This document shows positions 46,394 through 54,401 of a stretch of 64,000 nucleotides of DNA, piece by piece (position 1 is the first letter of the stretch; every line of letters starts with the position of its first letter). The position numbers were made by a program, and so were the translations under genes. The stretch covers positions 1 through 64,000 of the forward strand of contig NZ_LRFG02000005.1 of the NCBI RefSeq assembly GCF_001641755.2, read 5' to 3'. This DNA is from Microbulbifer flavimaris. GTDB lineage: Bacteria; Pseudomonadota; Gammaproteobacteria; Pseudomonadales; Cellvibrionaceae. Below the pieces are notes generated by a model, which was not told where the DNA came from, made no database searches, and saw only the letters and a program-made list of their open reading frames with translations.

Positions 46394-48532
46394 GTGCTTA
46401 GCGATCAACAGAAGAAATCCATCCAGTCCGCGTACAGTCAGTTCCTGGCCGGCCGCTCCCTGCAGGCCCGCTACGGGCAGAAGCTGATGGTGGCCGCCAT
46501 CGCCCGTACGCTGGGTGGAATTGCCCACGACGGTGCCGGTGAACGCGACCGGGAAAAGACCGACGGTGAACACATCTGTGTGGTGGAGGCGGGCACCGGC
46601 ACCGGCAAGACCGTCGCCTACCTGCTGGCTGCCATTCCCCTGGCACAGGCGCACGAAAAAACACTGGTGGTGTCTACCGCGACCGTGGCCCTGCAGGAGC
46701 AGATCATCCACAAGGATCTGCCGGAAGTGGCCCGCCACAGCGGGCTCGAGTTCGATTTCAGCCTGGCCAAGGGCCGGGGGCGTTATCTCTGCCTTAGCAA
46801 GCTCGACCAGCTGCTCTCCGGTTTCAGTGAGGGTGGTGCCGGGGCCAGTATGGGCCTGTACGAGGACGAACTGCCCCAGGTGGGCGAGGGCAGCGTCAAG
46901 CTCTATCGCGACATGGCGGACAAACTGGCAACCGGGTCCTGGGACGGCGATCGGGACAACTGGTCCGACACCATCGAGGTCGAGGACTGGAGCCGGGTGA
47001 CTACCGACCACCGCCAGTGCAGCGGCCGCCGCTGTCCCCACGTGACCAACTGCAGCTTCTTTCGCGCCCGGGAGAGCCTGGGGAAGACCCGGGTGATCGT
47101 CGCCAACCACGACCTACTGCTCGCAGACCTGGCCCTGGGCGGCGGGGCTATCCTGCCGCCGCCGGAGGAGTCCATCTACATCCTCGATGAGGCCCATCAC
47201 CTGCCCGACAAGGCGCTCAACCACTTCTCCCATCACAGCCGGGTCGGCGCCTCTAGCGGCTGGCTCGACCAGGCCAACAAGAATCTCGGCCAGATGCTGG
47301 GTGAGATCGGTGACGGCGCCGAGATCGATCGCTGCGGCGAGCAGCTGCCTGCGGTGCTGACCTCGGCCAAACAGGGCCTGGAGCAGATGTGGCCGCTGAT
47401 CGAGGACCTGTGTGAGTTCGAGGACGAGCGGGGCAATACAGTCCGTCACCGCTTCGAAGGGGGCGTGGTACCCGAGTCCCTGATGCAGCTGGCTGAGAAG
47501 CTGCGGGAAGATTTTGATGAGCTGGAGGCGTTGCTGGGCAAGATGCTGCAGGCGGCCCAGCGGCTGCTGGATGACCCGCACTCGCCTGTGCCGGCAGTGG
47601 ACCTGGAGCGCTGGTACCCCCAGCTGGGCAGCTGGTATGGCCGCGCAGAGGCGAATCTGCAGTTATGGGCCAATTACGCACGCGCGGATGCGGAGGGGGC
47701 GCTGCCCCAGGCCCGTTGGGTGACGCTGGTGGACTGGGGCGGTTCGACGGACTTCGAGGTATGCAGCTCACCGATCCTGGCCGGCAAGACCCTGGAATAC
47801 AGCCTCTGGCGGCGCTGTTTTGGTGCGGTGCTGACCTCTGCAACACTGACGGCGCTGGGGCGCTTCGACCGGCTCAAGATGCGCGCCGGCACGCCCGACA
47901 ATGCCAGTTACCAGGTGGTGCCGAGTCCGTTCGATTTTTCCCGCGCACAGCTGCAGGTCCCGTCCTGCGCCGTGGACGCCGGCAACGCCGACGCCCACAC
48001 CGACGCGGTGATTGACGCCCTGCCGGAACTCCTGGAGGGGGGTGGCGGTGCGCTGGTGCTGTTCTCCTCCCGCCGGCAGATGGAAACCGTATATGAATCC
48101 CTGCCCGGGACCTGGCGCAATCGCATCCTGATGCAGGGGCAGCAGTCCAGGCAGCGGCTGCTGGAGCTGCACCGGGAAGCGGTGGACGGCAGCGGGCGCA
48201 GTGTGCTGTTCGGCCTCGCCAGTTTTGCCGAGGGGGTGGACCTGCCCGGGGATTACTGTCGCCATGTGATAATCGCCAAGCTGCCATTTGCCGTGCCGGA
48301 CGATCCCATCGAGGCGGCACTGGCGGAGTGGATCGAGGCGCGCGGTGGCAATCCCTTCATGCAGATCACGGTTCCCGACGCCGCACTGAAATTAGTGCAG
48401 GCCTGCGGCCGCCTGCTGCGGACAGAAAAGGATGAGGGCACGGTGACCCTGTTGGATCGCCGAGTCGTGACCCGTCGCTACGGCCGCGCCATTCTCGATT
48501 CGCTGCCGCCCTTTACCCGTCATATCGTTTAG
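46394..48532 (+). CDS. dinG: ATP-dependent DNA helicase DinG
   Basis: XPD-like iron-sulfur superfamily 2 helicase that unwinds 5'-3' and resolves R-loops and stalled forks. The 712-residue protein has Walker A EAGTGTGKT (65-73), four cysteines placed as Fe-S ligands (C133 in RYLCLSK; C209, C214 and C220 in QCSGRRCPHVTNC), the DEAH box (265-268) in YILDEAHHLPD, and C-terminal motifs FASFAEGVDLPG-like (LASFAEGVDLPG) and QACGRLLRTEKDEG. I chose GTG 46394, giving MLSDQQKKSIQSAYSQFL as in relatives; a TTG at 46319 would add 25 unlike residues. The Fe-S cluster links it functionally to the isc genes further on. Confidence 0.94.
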   Translation: MLSDQQKKSIQSAYSQFLAGRSLQARYGQKLMVAAIARTLGGIAHDGAGERDREKTDGEHICVVEAGTGTGKTVAYLLAAIPLAQAHEKTLVVSTATVALQEQIIHKDLPEVARHSGLEFDFSLAKGRGRYLCLSKLDQLLSGFSEGGAGASMGLYEDELPQVGEGSVKLYRDMADKLATGSWDGDRDNWSDTIEVEDWSRVTTDHRQCSGRRCPHVTNCSFFRARESLGKTRVIVANHDLLLADLALGGGAILPPPEESIYILDEAHHLPDKALNHFSHHSRVGASSGWLDQANKNLGQMLGEIGDGAEIDRCGEQLPAVLTSAKQGLEQMWPLIEDLCEFEDERGNTVRHRFEGGVVPESLMQLAEKLREDFDELEALLGKMLQAAQRLLDDPHSPVPAVDLERWYPQLGSWYGRAEANLQLWANYARADAEGALPQARWVTLVDWGGSTDFEVCSSPILAGKTLEYSLWRRCFGAVLTSATLTALGRFDRLKMRAGTPDNASYQVVPSPFDFSRAQLQVPSCAVDAGNADAHTDAVIDALPELLEGGGGALVLFSSRRQMETVYESLPGTWRNRILMQGQQSRQRLLELHREAVDGSGRSVLFGLASFAEGVDLPGDYCRHVIIAKLPFAVPDDPIEAALAEWIEARGGNPFMQITVPDAALKLVQACGRLLRTEKDEGTVTLLDRRVVTRRYGRAILDSLPPFTRHIV

Positions 48533-48588
48533 AGAGATGTGGTGACGAGCTGTTTTAATCATGGGGTTAGCCCCGCACGGAGTTGCTG

Positions 48589-48912
48589 ATGCAATCGATT
48601 TATCTGGAAGTCTCGGACCAGCTGCTGCAGCTCGAAATGGAGCTGCGCCGCCAGGACCTCTGGCAGGCCGAGCCCCCGGCGCCGGAGGCGCTGGCCAGCA
48701 CGGAGCCCTTCTGTGTCGATACCCTCACCCTGCCGCAGTGGCTGCAGTTCATTTTCCTGCCGCGTATGAGCCAGCTGATCGAGCTGGAGCAGCCCTTGCC
48801 CCGGCAGTGTGGTATCGCCCCGGTTGCGGAGGAATTTTTCCGCAATACCGATGGCGCCGAACCGTTGATCAAATTGCTGGCAGACATCGATGCGCGGCTC
48901 CAGCAAGGCTGA
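48589..48912 (+). CDS. yqcC: YqcC family protein
   Basis: A 107-residue helical cytoplasmic protein of the YqcC (DUF446) family. It shows the family pattern in QLLQLEMELRRQDLW, ALASTEPFCVDTLTLPQWLQ and FLPRMSQLIELEQPLP. In enterobacteria yqcC lies beside truC and may affect that protein; here no truC is near, so its job cannot be read from context. GGAG is six bases before the ATG at 48589; a TTG at 48583 is possible. It follows dinG by about 56 bases. Confidence 0.88.
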   Translation: MQSIYLEVSDQLLQLEMELRRQDLWQAEPPAPEALASTEPFCVDTLTLPQWLQFIFLPRMSQLIELEQPLPRQCGIAPVAEEFFRNTDGAEPLIKLLADIDARLQQG

Positions 48913-49156
48913 AGGTCAGTGATAGAGCGGGCTGCAGGTCTATACTGCCCCTCTCAATTCACCCTTCGTGGCAGGGAATGGCAATGAAGTGACGATGTCT
49001 GGATGGTCGGTCGCTGTTCAGGTGAGGCATGGATGCGGTAATATCCGCCTTTTGCGCAAAACGGGGACGGGATCTCTCCGGCGTCAGAGAAGCACGGAAA
49101 GCCAGGTTGCGATGATCGCAAATGGACGGCCAAGTGGCCCAAGGTAGTTAACAAGA
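48913..49156. other. Intergenic region before the retropepsin-like lipoprotein
   Basis: No gene, repeat or convincing terminator is visible. It should contain the promoter for the three-gene locus that follows. Confidence 0.35.
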
Positions 49157-49846
49157 ATGCGGACTTCTCCTTTAATCCTACTGCTGCTTGCACCGCTTAT
49201 CGGTGGTTGCGAGTCGCTTCACTTCCCCTGGCAAAAATCCTCCCCGGCGGCTGTCGAGGCCACTGCTCCAGCTGAAACTGCCGCATTGCCGGAAGCGGCA
49301 CAGCAGTGTCCACCGGTACAGGAGGTCGTCTGCGCAGAGCCCGAAGTCAAAGTCGTTGAACGGGTCATTGAACGAACGTTTGAGAAAGTCGTCGAAGTGC
49401 CCGTCGCCAAGGACAAGCTGGTGCTCGGCAGCGTCGAGATGGTGGCCATAGAGCCAGGCGGCCTGCTGCTGGAATCCCTGATCGATACCGGCGCCCCCAC
49501 GTCCTCCCTGAGTGTGGGTGGGCTGAAGCCCTTTGAGCGGGACGGCAAGGAATGGGTGCGCTTCAAAGTGAGCGTCGGCGACGAAGATGACGCTCTCTCA
49601 GTGGAACTGCCGGTCAAACGCTATGTGCGCGTGGCTAGGCCGGGTTTTGATACCCAGCGCCGACCGGTGGTGGATATGAGCCTGACCGTCGGCGAGGTCA
49701 CCCATATGGTGGAGGTGAACCTGACTGACCGCACCAGCCTGGATTACCGCCTGCTGGTGGGACGCAACTTTCTGAAGGACGCGGCGGTGGTCGATGTGAG
49801 CCGTCGCAAGGTGCAGGGGCAGCCGCGTCCACCAGCGCCAAAATAA
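49157..49846 (+). CDS. Retropepsin-like lipoprotein (putative ATP-dependent zinc protease family)
   Basis: A 229-residue lipoprotein; lipobox LIGGC with the cysteine at residue 18. After a linker with a charged EVKVVERVIERTFEKVVEV stretch (about 62-82), residues 86-225 form the single-domain aspartyl-protease fold of the family misnamed ATP-dependent zinc protease (RimB-like): D110 in SLIDTGAPTSSL is the catalytic aspartate, and DYRLLVGRNFLKD near the C-terminus is the conserved family end motif. Export to the periplasm suggests it cuts or trims a peptide there. It starts a locus with a UUP1-type membrane protein and an ATP-grasp enzyme. Confidence 0.88.
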   Translation: MRTSPLILLLLAPLIGGCESLHFPWQKSSPAAVEATAPAETAALPEAAQQCPPVQEVVCAEPEVKVVERVIERTFEKVVEVPVAKDKLVLGSVEMVAIEPGGLLLESLIDTGAPTSSLSVGGLKPFERDGKEWVRFKVSVGDEDDALSVELPVKRYVRVARPGFDTQRRPVVDMSLTVGEVTHMVEVNLTDRTSLDYRLLVGRNFLKDAAVVDVSRRKVQGQPRPPAPK

Positions 49847-49876
49847 CAACGGAAAATGCTAACCGCGGGTGACGGG

Positions 49877-49911
49877 TATAATCGTCCCCGCTTGCAAACG
49901 GGGACTGGCGA
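49877..49911 (+). promoter_or_regulatory. TATAAT box and leader stem-loop before the UUP1 gene
   Basis: A consensus -10 hexamer TATAAT occurs at 49877-49882, without a recognisable -35. Directly after it GTCCCCG (49884-49890) pairs with CGGGGAC (49899-49905), covering the only purine-rich ribosome-binding candidate before the ATG at 49912. Confidence 0.4.
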
Positions 49912-51444
49912 ATGTCGCCACGCGCTCAGGTATATATTCTTGCCGCACTGCTCGCGCTGATGGGCGCCGGCCTGACCATTTACAAAAACCAGGAGCTGGG
50001 CTTCCCGCTGCTGCCGGGCGAGTACCGCACGGTCTGGACCATCGAGGCCAAGGTGCGCTTCACCGCAGAGGGTGGGCCGGTCAAAGCCTCCCTGACGCTG
50101 CCCCGCGCACAGCGCAATATGGAAGTGCTGGGAGAAACGTTCAGTTCCTCCGGCTATGGCTTCAACATCGTCCGCGACGATAACGAGTACCGCGCAGTGT
50201 GGTCGCGTCGCTCGGCGACCGGTAACCAGTCCCTTTTTTACCAGCTGGACGTGCACCAGACCCCCGGGGCTCCACTGGAGCAGCCACTGGAACTCAGCAC
50301 CGAGGTGGAGACGCCCTTTCTCGGTGCCCGTGAGCAGGAGGCGGTGCGACAGGCGATCTACAGCCTTGTCGGTAGTGCCCGCGAGCGCTCGGCCGACACC
50401 AAGACATTCACCGGACAACTCCTCACTGCCCTCAATGACCCCCGCAACCAGGATCGCAACCTGATCTTTGGCTATTACAAGGATCGCACCCTGGTTGATG
50501 TAGCCCTGCTGGTGCTGGCGGCGGCGGACATTCCGGCCCACCGCATCCGCGGCCTGTATCTGGAAGATGATCGCCGGCGCCTGGATCCGGAGGACCTGCT
50601 GGAAGTCTATGACGGCCGCCGCTGGGTGGTGTTCGAGCCCAACACCGGCAACCCGGGCGTGCCCAAAAACTTCTTTATCTGGCAGCGTGGTGGTAAGAGC
50701 CTGCTGGACGTGGAGGGGGGGCGCAATTCCCGCGTGACCTTCTCTGTGATCTCAAACGACGTCCCCGCGCGGGATGTAGCGATGCTCAGCACCAGCAACG
50801 AGAAAGAGGCGCTGGTGGACTTCTCCATCTACAGCCTGCCCATCGAGCAGCAAAGTATTTTCAAGCTGATCCTGCTGGTACCCGTGGGCGCGCTGGTGGT
50901 GGTGTTGCTGCGCGTCTTTGTGGGGCTGCGCACCTCCGGCACCTTTATGCCGGTGCTGCTGGCTATCGCCTTCATCGAGACGCGACTGTTCACCGGCCTG
51001 GCCATCTTCGTGTTGATTCTGGTGCTGGGCCTGTGGGTGCGTTTCTACCTGAGCAGGCTCAACCTGTTACTTGTGGCGAGGATCGCCGCGGTGGTGGTCA
51101 CCGTGGTGATATTAATGGGGGCCATCAGTGTCGTGAGCTATAAACTCGGTATCGAGCAGGCGCTGACGGTGACCTTCTTCCCGATGATCATTCTCGCCTG
51201 GACCATCGAGCGAATGTCGATCGTATGGGAGGAGGACGGGCCCTACGAAGTAGTGGTTCAGGCGGGCGGCAGCCTGCTGGTGGCGGTGCTGGCCTGGTGG
51301 GTGATGACGAACCGTTTTGTCGAACACTGGACTTTCAACTTCCCGGAACTGTTGCTGGTATTGCTGGGCTTTATCCTGATTGTGGGCAACTACACCGGCT
51401 ACCGACTCGGTGAGCTCATGCGTTTCCGCCAGCTGGTGCGCTAG
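49912..51444 (+). CDS. Inactive transglutaminase / 7TM membrane protein (UUP1 family)
   Basis: Inner-membrane protein of 510 residues with an N-terminal anchor (about 6-24), a periplasmic region of some 280 residues and about seven C-terminal helices (from about 310). The periplasmic part resembles a transglutaminase fold: LVDVALLVLAAADIPAHRIRGLYLE and WVVFEPNTG match the usual Cys, His and Asp regions, but the cysteine position is occupied otherwise, hence inactive. It probably binds peptides without cleaving them. It lies 65 bases after the retropepsin gene and 4 bases before the ATP-grasp gene. This three-gene order is widespread in gammaproteobacteria. Confidence 0.88.
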   Translation: MSPRAQVYILAALLALMGAGLTIYKNQELGFPLLPGEYRTVWTIEAKVRFTAEGGPVKASLTLPRAQRNMEVLGETFSSSGYGFNIVRDDNEYRAVWSRRSATGNQSLFYQLDVHQTPGAPLEQPLELSTEVETPFLGAREQEAVRQAIYSLVGSARERSADTKTFTGQLLTALNDPRNQDRNLIFGYYKDRTLVDVALLVLAAADIPAHRIRGLYLEDDRRRLDPEDLLEVYDGRRWVVFEPNTGNPGVPKNFFIWQRGGKSLLDVEGGRNSRVTFSVISNDVPARDVAMLSTSNEKEALVDFSIYSLPIEQQSIFKLILLVPVGALVVVLLRVFVGLRTSGTFMPVLLAIAFIETRLFTGLAIFVLILVLGLWVRFYLSRLNLLLVARIAAVVVTVVILMGAISVVSYKLGIEQALTVTFFPMIILAWTIERMSIVWEEDGPYEVVVQAGGSLLVAVLAWWVMTNRFVEHWTFNFPELLLVLLGFILIVGNYTGYRLGELMRFRQLVR

Positions 51445-51448
51445 ATCG

Positions 51449-52471
51449 ATGGGTCGGTTTGATTTCAGTCAGTTTGTCGCCAAGCTACGGGGAGGTTTTG
51501 TATCCCCGTTTGCCCTCCGGCGTCTCGGTGTCCTGGGCATGAACGCACGCAACGTGCACTACATCGCCCGCTACAACGACCGTGATCTTTACCCTATTGT
51601 CGATGACAAGCTGAACACCAAGCACGCGGCCAGGCGACACGGTATCCAGGTGCCGGAGCTGATCGCCGCCTTCGAAAGCCAGCCCAGTCGCCGCCGGGTG
51701 CTGGAGGTCATCGACCCGCTCTGGCAGTTCGTGATCAAGCCCGCGCGGGGCTCCGGCGGCAAGGGTATTCTGGTGGTGGTCGGCCGGGAGGGCGACACCT
51801 ATCTCAAGCCCTCCGGCGCGGCAGTGACCCGCGAAGACGTCCTCCGTCATGTCAGCAATATTCACAGTGGCCTTTACAGTCTGGGCGGCAAGCCGGACCG
51901 GGTAATGATTGAAGCCCTAGTGGATTTCGATCCGGTGTTCGACAAGTACTCCTTCGAGGGAGTGCCGGATATCCGTGTCATCGTCTTCCGCGGTTTCCCG
52001 GTGATGGCGATGCTGCGCTGCTCCACGCACTCCTCGGATGGCAAGGCGAACCTTCACCAGGGCGCCGTGGGTGTGGGCATCGACCTGGCCACGGGCAAGA
52101 GTTGCCACGCCGTGCAGCGTGGTTTGCGTATCAGTCGTCACCCCGACACGGAAATGCCCTTCGGCGAGCTGGTTGTGCCCGGCTGGCGCGACCTGTTGCG
52201 CCTGGCCTCCAGGTGTTACGAGATGACAGGCCTCGGTTACCTCGGTTGCGATATCGTGCTGGATCGCAAACGCGGTCCCCTGCTGCTCGAGGCCAACGCG
52301 CGCCCGGGTCTGGCAATTCAGGTGGCCAATGGCGTAGGCCTGCGCACCCGCCTGAAGCATGTCGAGGCCATGGATCTGGAGCAGCTGGAAAAGTCCGTGG
52401 AGGAGCGTGTGAGCTATTCCATGCAGGAGTTCGCTGCGGCCCGCACCCTGGAGCAGGCGGCCTCTGCCTGA
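51449..52471 (+). CDS. ATP-grasp alpha-L-glutamate ligase-like protein
   Basis: Cytoplasmic ATP-grasp enzyme of 340 residues, expected to form an amide bond between a carboxylate and an amine, such as peptide tagging or extension. The ATP-grasp layout is visible: LNTKHAARRHGIQVPE, WQFVIKPARGSGGKGILVV (ATP-binding lysine and glycine loop), DIRVIVFRG, and the metal-binding end LLLEANARPGLAIQ. The ATG at 51449 follows the UUP1 stop by four bases; a longer frame from 51380 would overlap that gene and is unlikely. Substrate unknown; the retropepsin and inactive transglutaminase partners suggest a peptide. Confidence 0.88.
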   Translation: MGRFDFSQFVAKLRGGFVSPFALRRLGVLGMNARNVHYIARYNDRDLYPIVDDKLNTKHAARRHGIQVPELIAAFESQPSRRRVLEVIDPLWQFVIKPARGSGGKGILVVVGREGDTYLKPSGAAVTREDVLRHVSNIHSGLYSLGGKPDRVMIEALVDFDPVFDKYSFEGVPDIRVIVFRGFPVMAMLRCSTHSSDGKANLHQGAVGVGIDLATGKSCHAVQRGLRISRHPDTEMPFGELVVPGWRDLLRLASRCYEMTGLGYLGCDIVLDRKRGPLLLEANARPGLAIQVANGVGLRTRLKHVEAMDLEQLEKSVEERVSYSMQEFAAARTLEQAASA

Positions 52472-52538
52472 CCCGTCCACACCTGTTGCGGCACAGGCCG
52501 GCGGAATCCCGCACCCTGATTCGAGCTTTTTCGAGGCA

Positions 52539-52566
52539 TAAAAAAGGCGAGCCTGGTGGCTCGCCT
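52539..52566 (-). terminator. Intrinsic terminator after the desaturase
   Basis: AGGCGAGCC-TGGT-GGCTCGCCT with six As on its left, which read as a T-run on the minus strand just after the desaturase stop. It may also act on the ATP-grasp transcript, though that strand lacks a T-run. Confidence 0.85.
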
Positions 52567-52591
52567 CTCTGCGTTTTCCCGGGGAGGCCGA

Positions 52592-53737
52592 TCAGGTGGC
52601 GGCTGCCGGGGAAAGGTGGAACTGATCCATCATGATGGACAGACGCTTGCGCTGCATCTTCAGGCTGTATTCCAGCTCTTTGACGCGGGTGCGAATCGCT
52701 GCGCTTTCCCACTTGGCCAGCAGACGCTCGCGCGCGTTTTCGTAACGGCGGGACTGCAGCTCTTTCCACTCTCCCAGTGCGGCAGAAAATTCCTGCGCTT
52801 CTTTCTCCAGCAGTTCGCGCCAGCTGTCCTTGTGACTGGATTGCTGCAGCTTCTGCTCCGCCCGCTTGAATTGCATGTCCAGCATGGCGCGCTGGATACG
52901 CATGGCGGGAACGGTCTTCAGGTTGCGGGCCAGGCCCACCCAGCTGGCGGTCTTGATCAACCACTTGGTGGGGTCCCAGTGGTACCAGCGGATACCGTTG
53001 CGGTAGTCGGTCTGAAAGATGTGGTGGTAGTTGTGGTAGCCCTCGCCGAAAGTGAAGAACGCCAGCAGGTCGTTGTCGCGGGCGGTGTTCTCATCGGTGT
53101 AGGGGCGACGACCCCAGATATGCGCCAGGGAATTAATGAAAAAGGTGGTGTGGTGGTTGACCACTATCCGCAGAACGCCTGCCAGTAGCAGCATACCGAT
53201 GATGTCGCCGGCCCAGAGGCCCAGCAGCAGCGGCAGGCCGATGTTCATGGCCAGGGTGATCGGGATGTAATGGTTGTGCTGGAACATGACAATCTTGTCA
53301 CGCTGCAGGTCTTTGGCGTTGTCGAAATCCACCTTGCCGCTCGGGTAGTCACGCAGCATCCAGCCGATGTGGGAGAACCAGAAGCCGCGCTTGGCGGAAT
53401 AGGGGTCGTGATCATTATCGTCCACATGGCGGTGGTGGCGACGGTGGCCGGAACACCAGATCAGGATGGAGTTCTGCAGCGAGGCGGCACCAAACAGGGC
53501 GAACAGCCAGCGCAGGGACCAGTGCGCCTCGTAGGTGCGGTGGGACCAGAGGCGGTGGTAGCCCGCCGTGATGGAGAGTCCACAGAGAGCGCCGTAAACG
53601 GCGAAGGCCGCCCAGGCCTGCCACTGGTAGCCATGCAAGATGCCGTACAGGGGGACAAGTGTGAGGGCCACCAGGGCGGTAGTGGCGAATAATATGGTGG
53701 TGACCCAGATTCTTGGGGCCTCGGAAACTGTCTTCAT
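52592..53737 (-). CDS. Membrane fatty-acid desaturase (delta-9 type) with C-terminal coiled coil
   Basis: Di-iron acyl desaturase of 381 residues introducing a double bond into acyl chains, used to keep membranes fluid. The three histidine boxes are present: HRLWSH (61-66), HRRHH (98-102) and HNYHH (235-239), with membrane helices at about 12-32, 43-58, 75-92, 160-178 and 181-200. After residue 275 the protein continues for about 100 charged, mostly helical residues (QRAMLDMQFKRAEQKLQQ and onward), an addition most delta-9 desaturases of this type lack. Start ATG 53737 has GAAGG seven bases upstream. Confidence 0.9.
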   Translation of the reverse strand: MKTVSEAPRIWVTTILFATTALVALTLVPLYGILHGYQWQAWAAFAVYGALCGLSITAGYHRLWSHRTYEAHWSLRWLFALFGAASLQNSILIWCSGHRRHHRHVDDNDHDPYSAKRGFWFSHIGWMLRDYPSGKVDFDNAKDLQRDKIVMFQHNHYIPITLAMNIGLPLLLGLWAGDIIGMLLLAGVLRIVVNHHTTFFINSLAHIWGRRPYTDENTARDNDLLAFFTFGEGYHNYHHIFQTDYRNGIRWYHWDPTKWLIKTASWVGLARNLKTVPAMRIQRAMLDMQFKRAEQKLQQSSHKDSWRELLEKEAQEFSAALGEWKELQSRRYENARERLLAKWESAAIRTRVKELEYSLKMQRKRLSIMMDQFHLSPAAAT

Positions 53738-53939
53738 TTTACAACCTTCGTTATGCGCTGCAGCGGTCAGGTGGCCCGTAAACGGGCAGGTCGGCCTTGC
53801 TGCCGGCAACCTCGCGCGAGACTTCCACTGCTGACTCTGATCCTAACCGATCGGCATGAGTATGGCACCCCCGTGCCGGCACTAATAGGACTAGATTTGC
53901 GCATTTGGTCACGGCTGCGTACTTTTGGTGCGTAGTAGA

Positions 53940-54257
53940 GGAAAACTGTGCCGACTTGGATCACGGGAAGGGCCAGCGACAACAGGAAACGGTCGTTTGC
54001 GGATGGAAAATGGCAGCCAAGGTTTGAAAACGCTTATTGCATGGCCCGGAAGGAGGCGATAGCCCGGGTGTGGCAAACTTGGCATGGCGGTTGCAAATAC
54101 CAGAGTGTGGGTCGCGAGACCCGCGCTCCGGGAATCCCTCACGGGGTTTATGACAGCGCGTCGGCCAGGGGTCGACAGACGGTTTATAACACTGCGTGTC
54201 TTCCCGTTTTCTCTCATCATCGCTGATTCAGGCCCCGCTTTGCGGGGCCTTTTTTTT
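53940..54257 (+). ncRNA. Candidate small regulatory RNA
   Basis: A rightward intrinsic terminator (54231-54257) has no clear protein gene before it. The preceding 290 bases hold short stems, among them CGAC-(loop)-GTCG at 53977-53995 with ACAGGA in the loop, and GGGTC-GCGA-GACCC around 54109-54122. Eight GGA triplets occur between 53958 and 54133, as in Csr/Rsm-type RNAs. No known RNA family was recognised, and the 5' end is a guess. An alternative is a small protein gene whose frame ends at 54226, but its third-position composition is unlike the neighbours. Confidence 0.35.
54231..54257 (+). terminator. Strong orphan intrinsic terminator
   Basis: GGCCCCGC-TTT-GCGGGGCC followed by eight Ts. 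It points rightward and is not downstream of any recognised + strand gene, since the gene on its left is on the minus strand. Confidence 0.92.
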
Positions 54258-54401
54258 GCCTGATCCTCACTGGCAATCATTTACAGCGGGTCAACCCTGT
54301 GACCACAGAGCACTCTGGCGATACCTCACGGCTCTTTTACTGGCGCCGGTTTAGTGCTTCACTTGACTCGCAGAGCCATTTGCCGGCTCAACAACTAAAA
54401 A

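Larger units (their letters stand above)
53738..54401. other. Intergenic region desaturase-sensor kinase
   Basis: The left 200 bases hold the desaturase promoter and no gene. The middle carries a possible small RNA or small gene closed by a strong terminator, listed separately. The last 140 bases before the kinase show nothing distinct. Confidence 0.45.

Noticed and set aside
53760-53830. A third copy of the element found at 33856
   Set aside because: The resemblance (GGCCTTG, GCCGG, CGCGAGAC) is short and interrupted, with no inverted arm and no conserved core.
54043-54056. GGCCCGGAAGGAGG as part of a 4.5S signal recognition particle RNA
   Set aside because: The apical GGAA loop looks similar, but the following AGCAGCC half of the conserved internal loop is missing and no long closing helix surrounds it.
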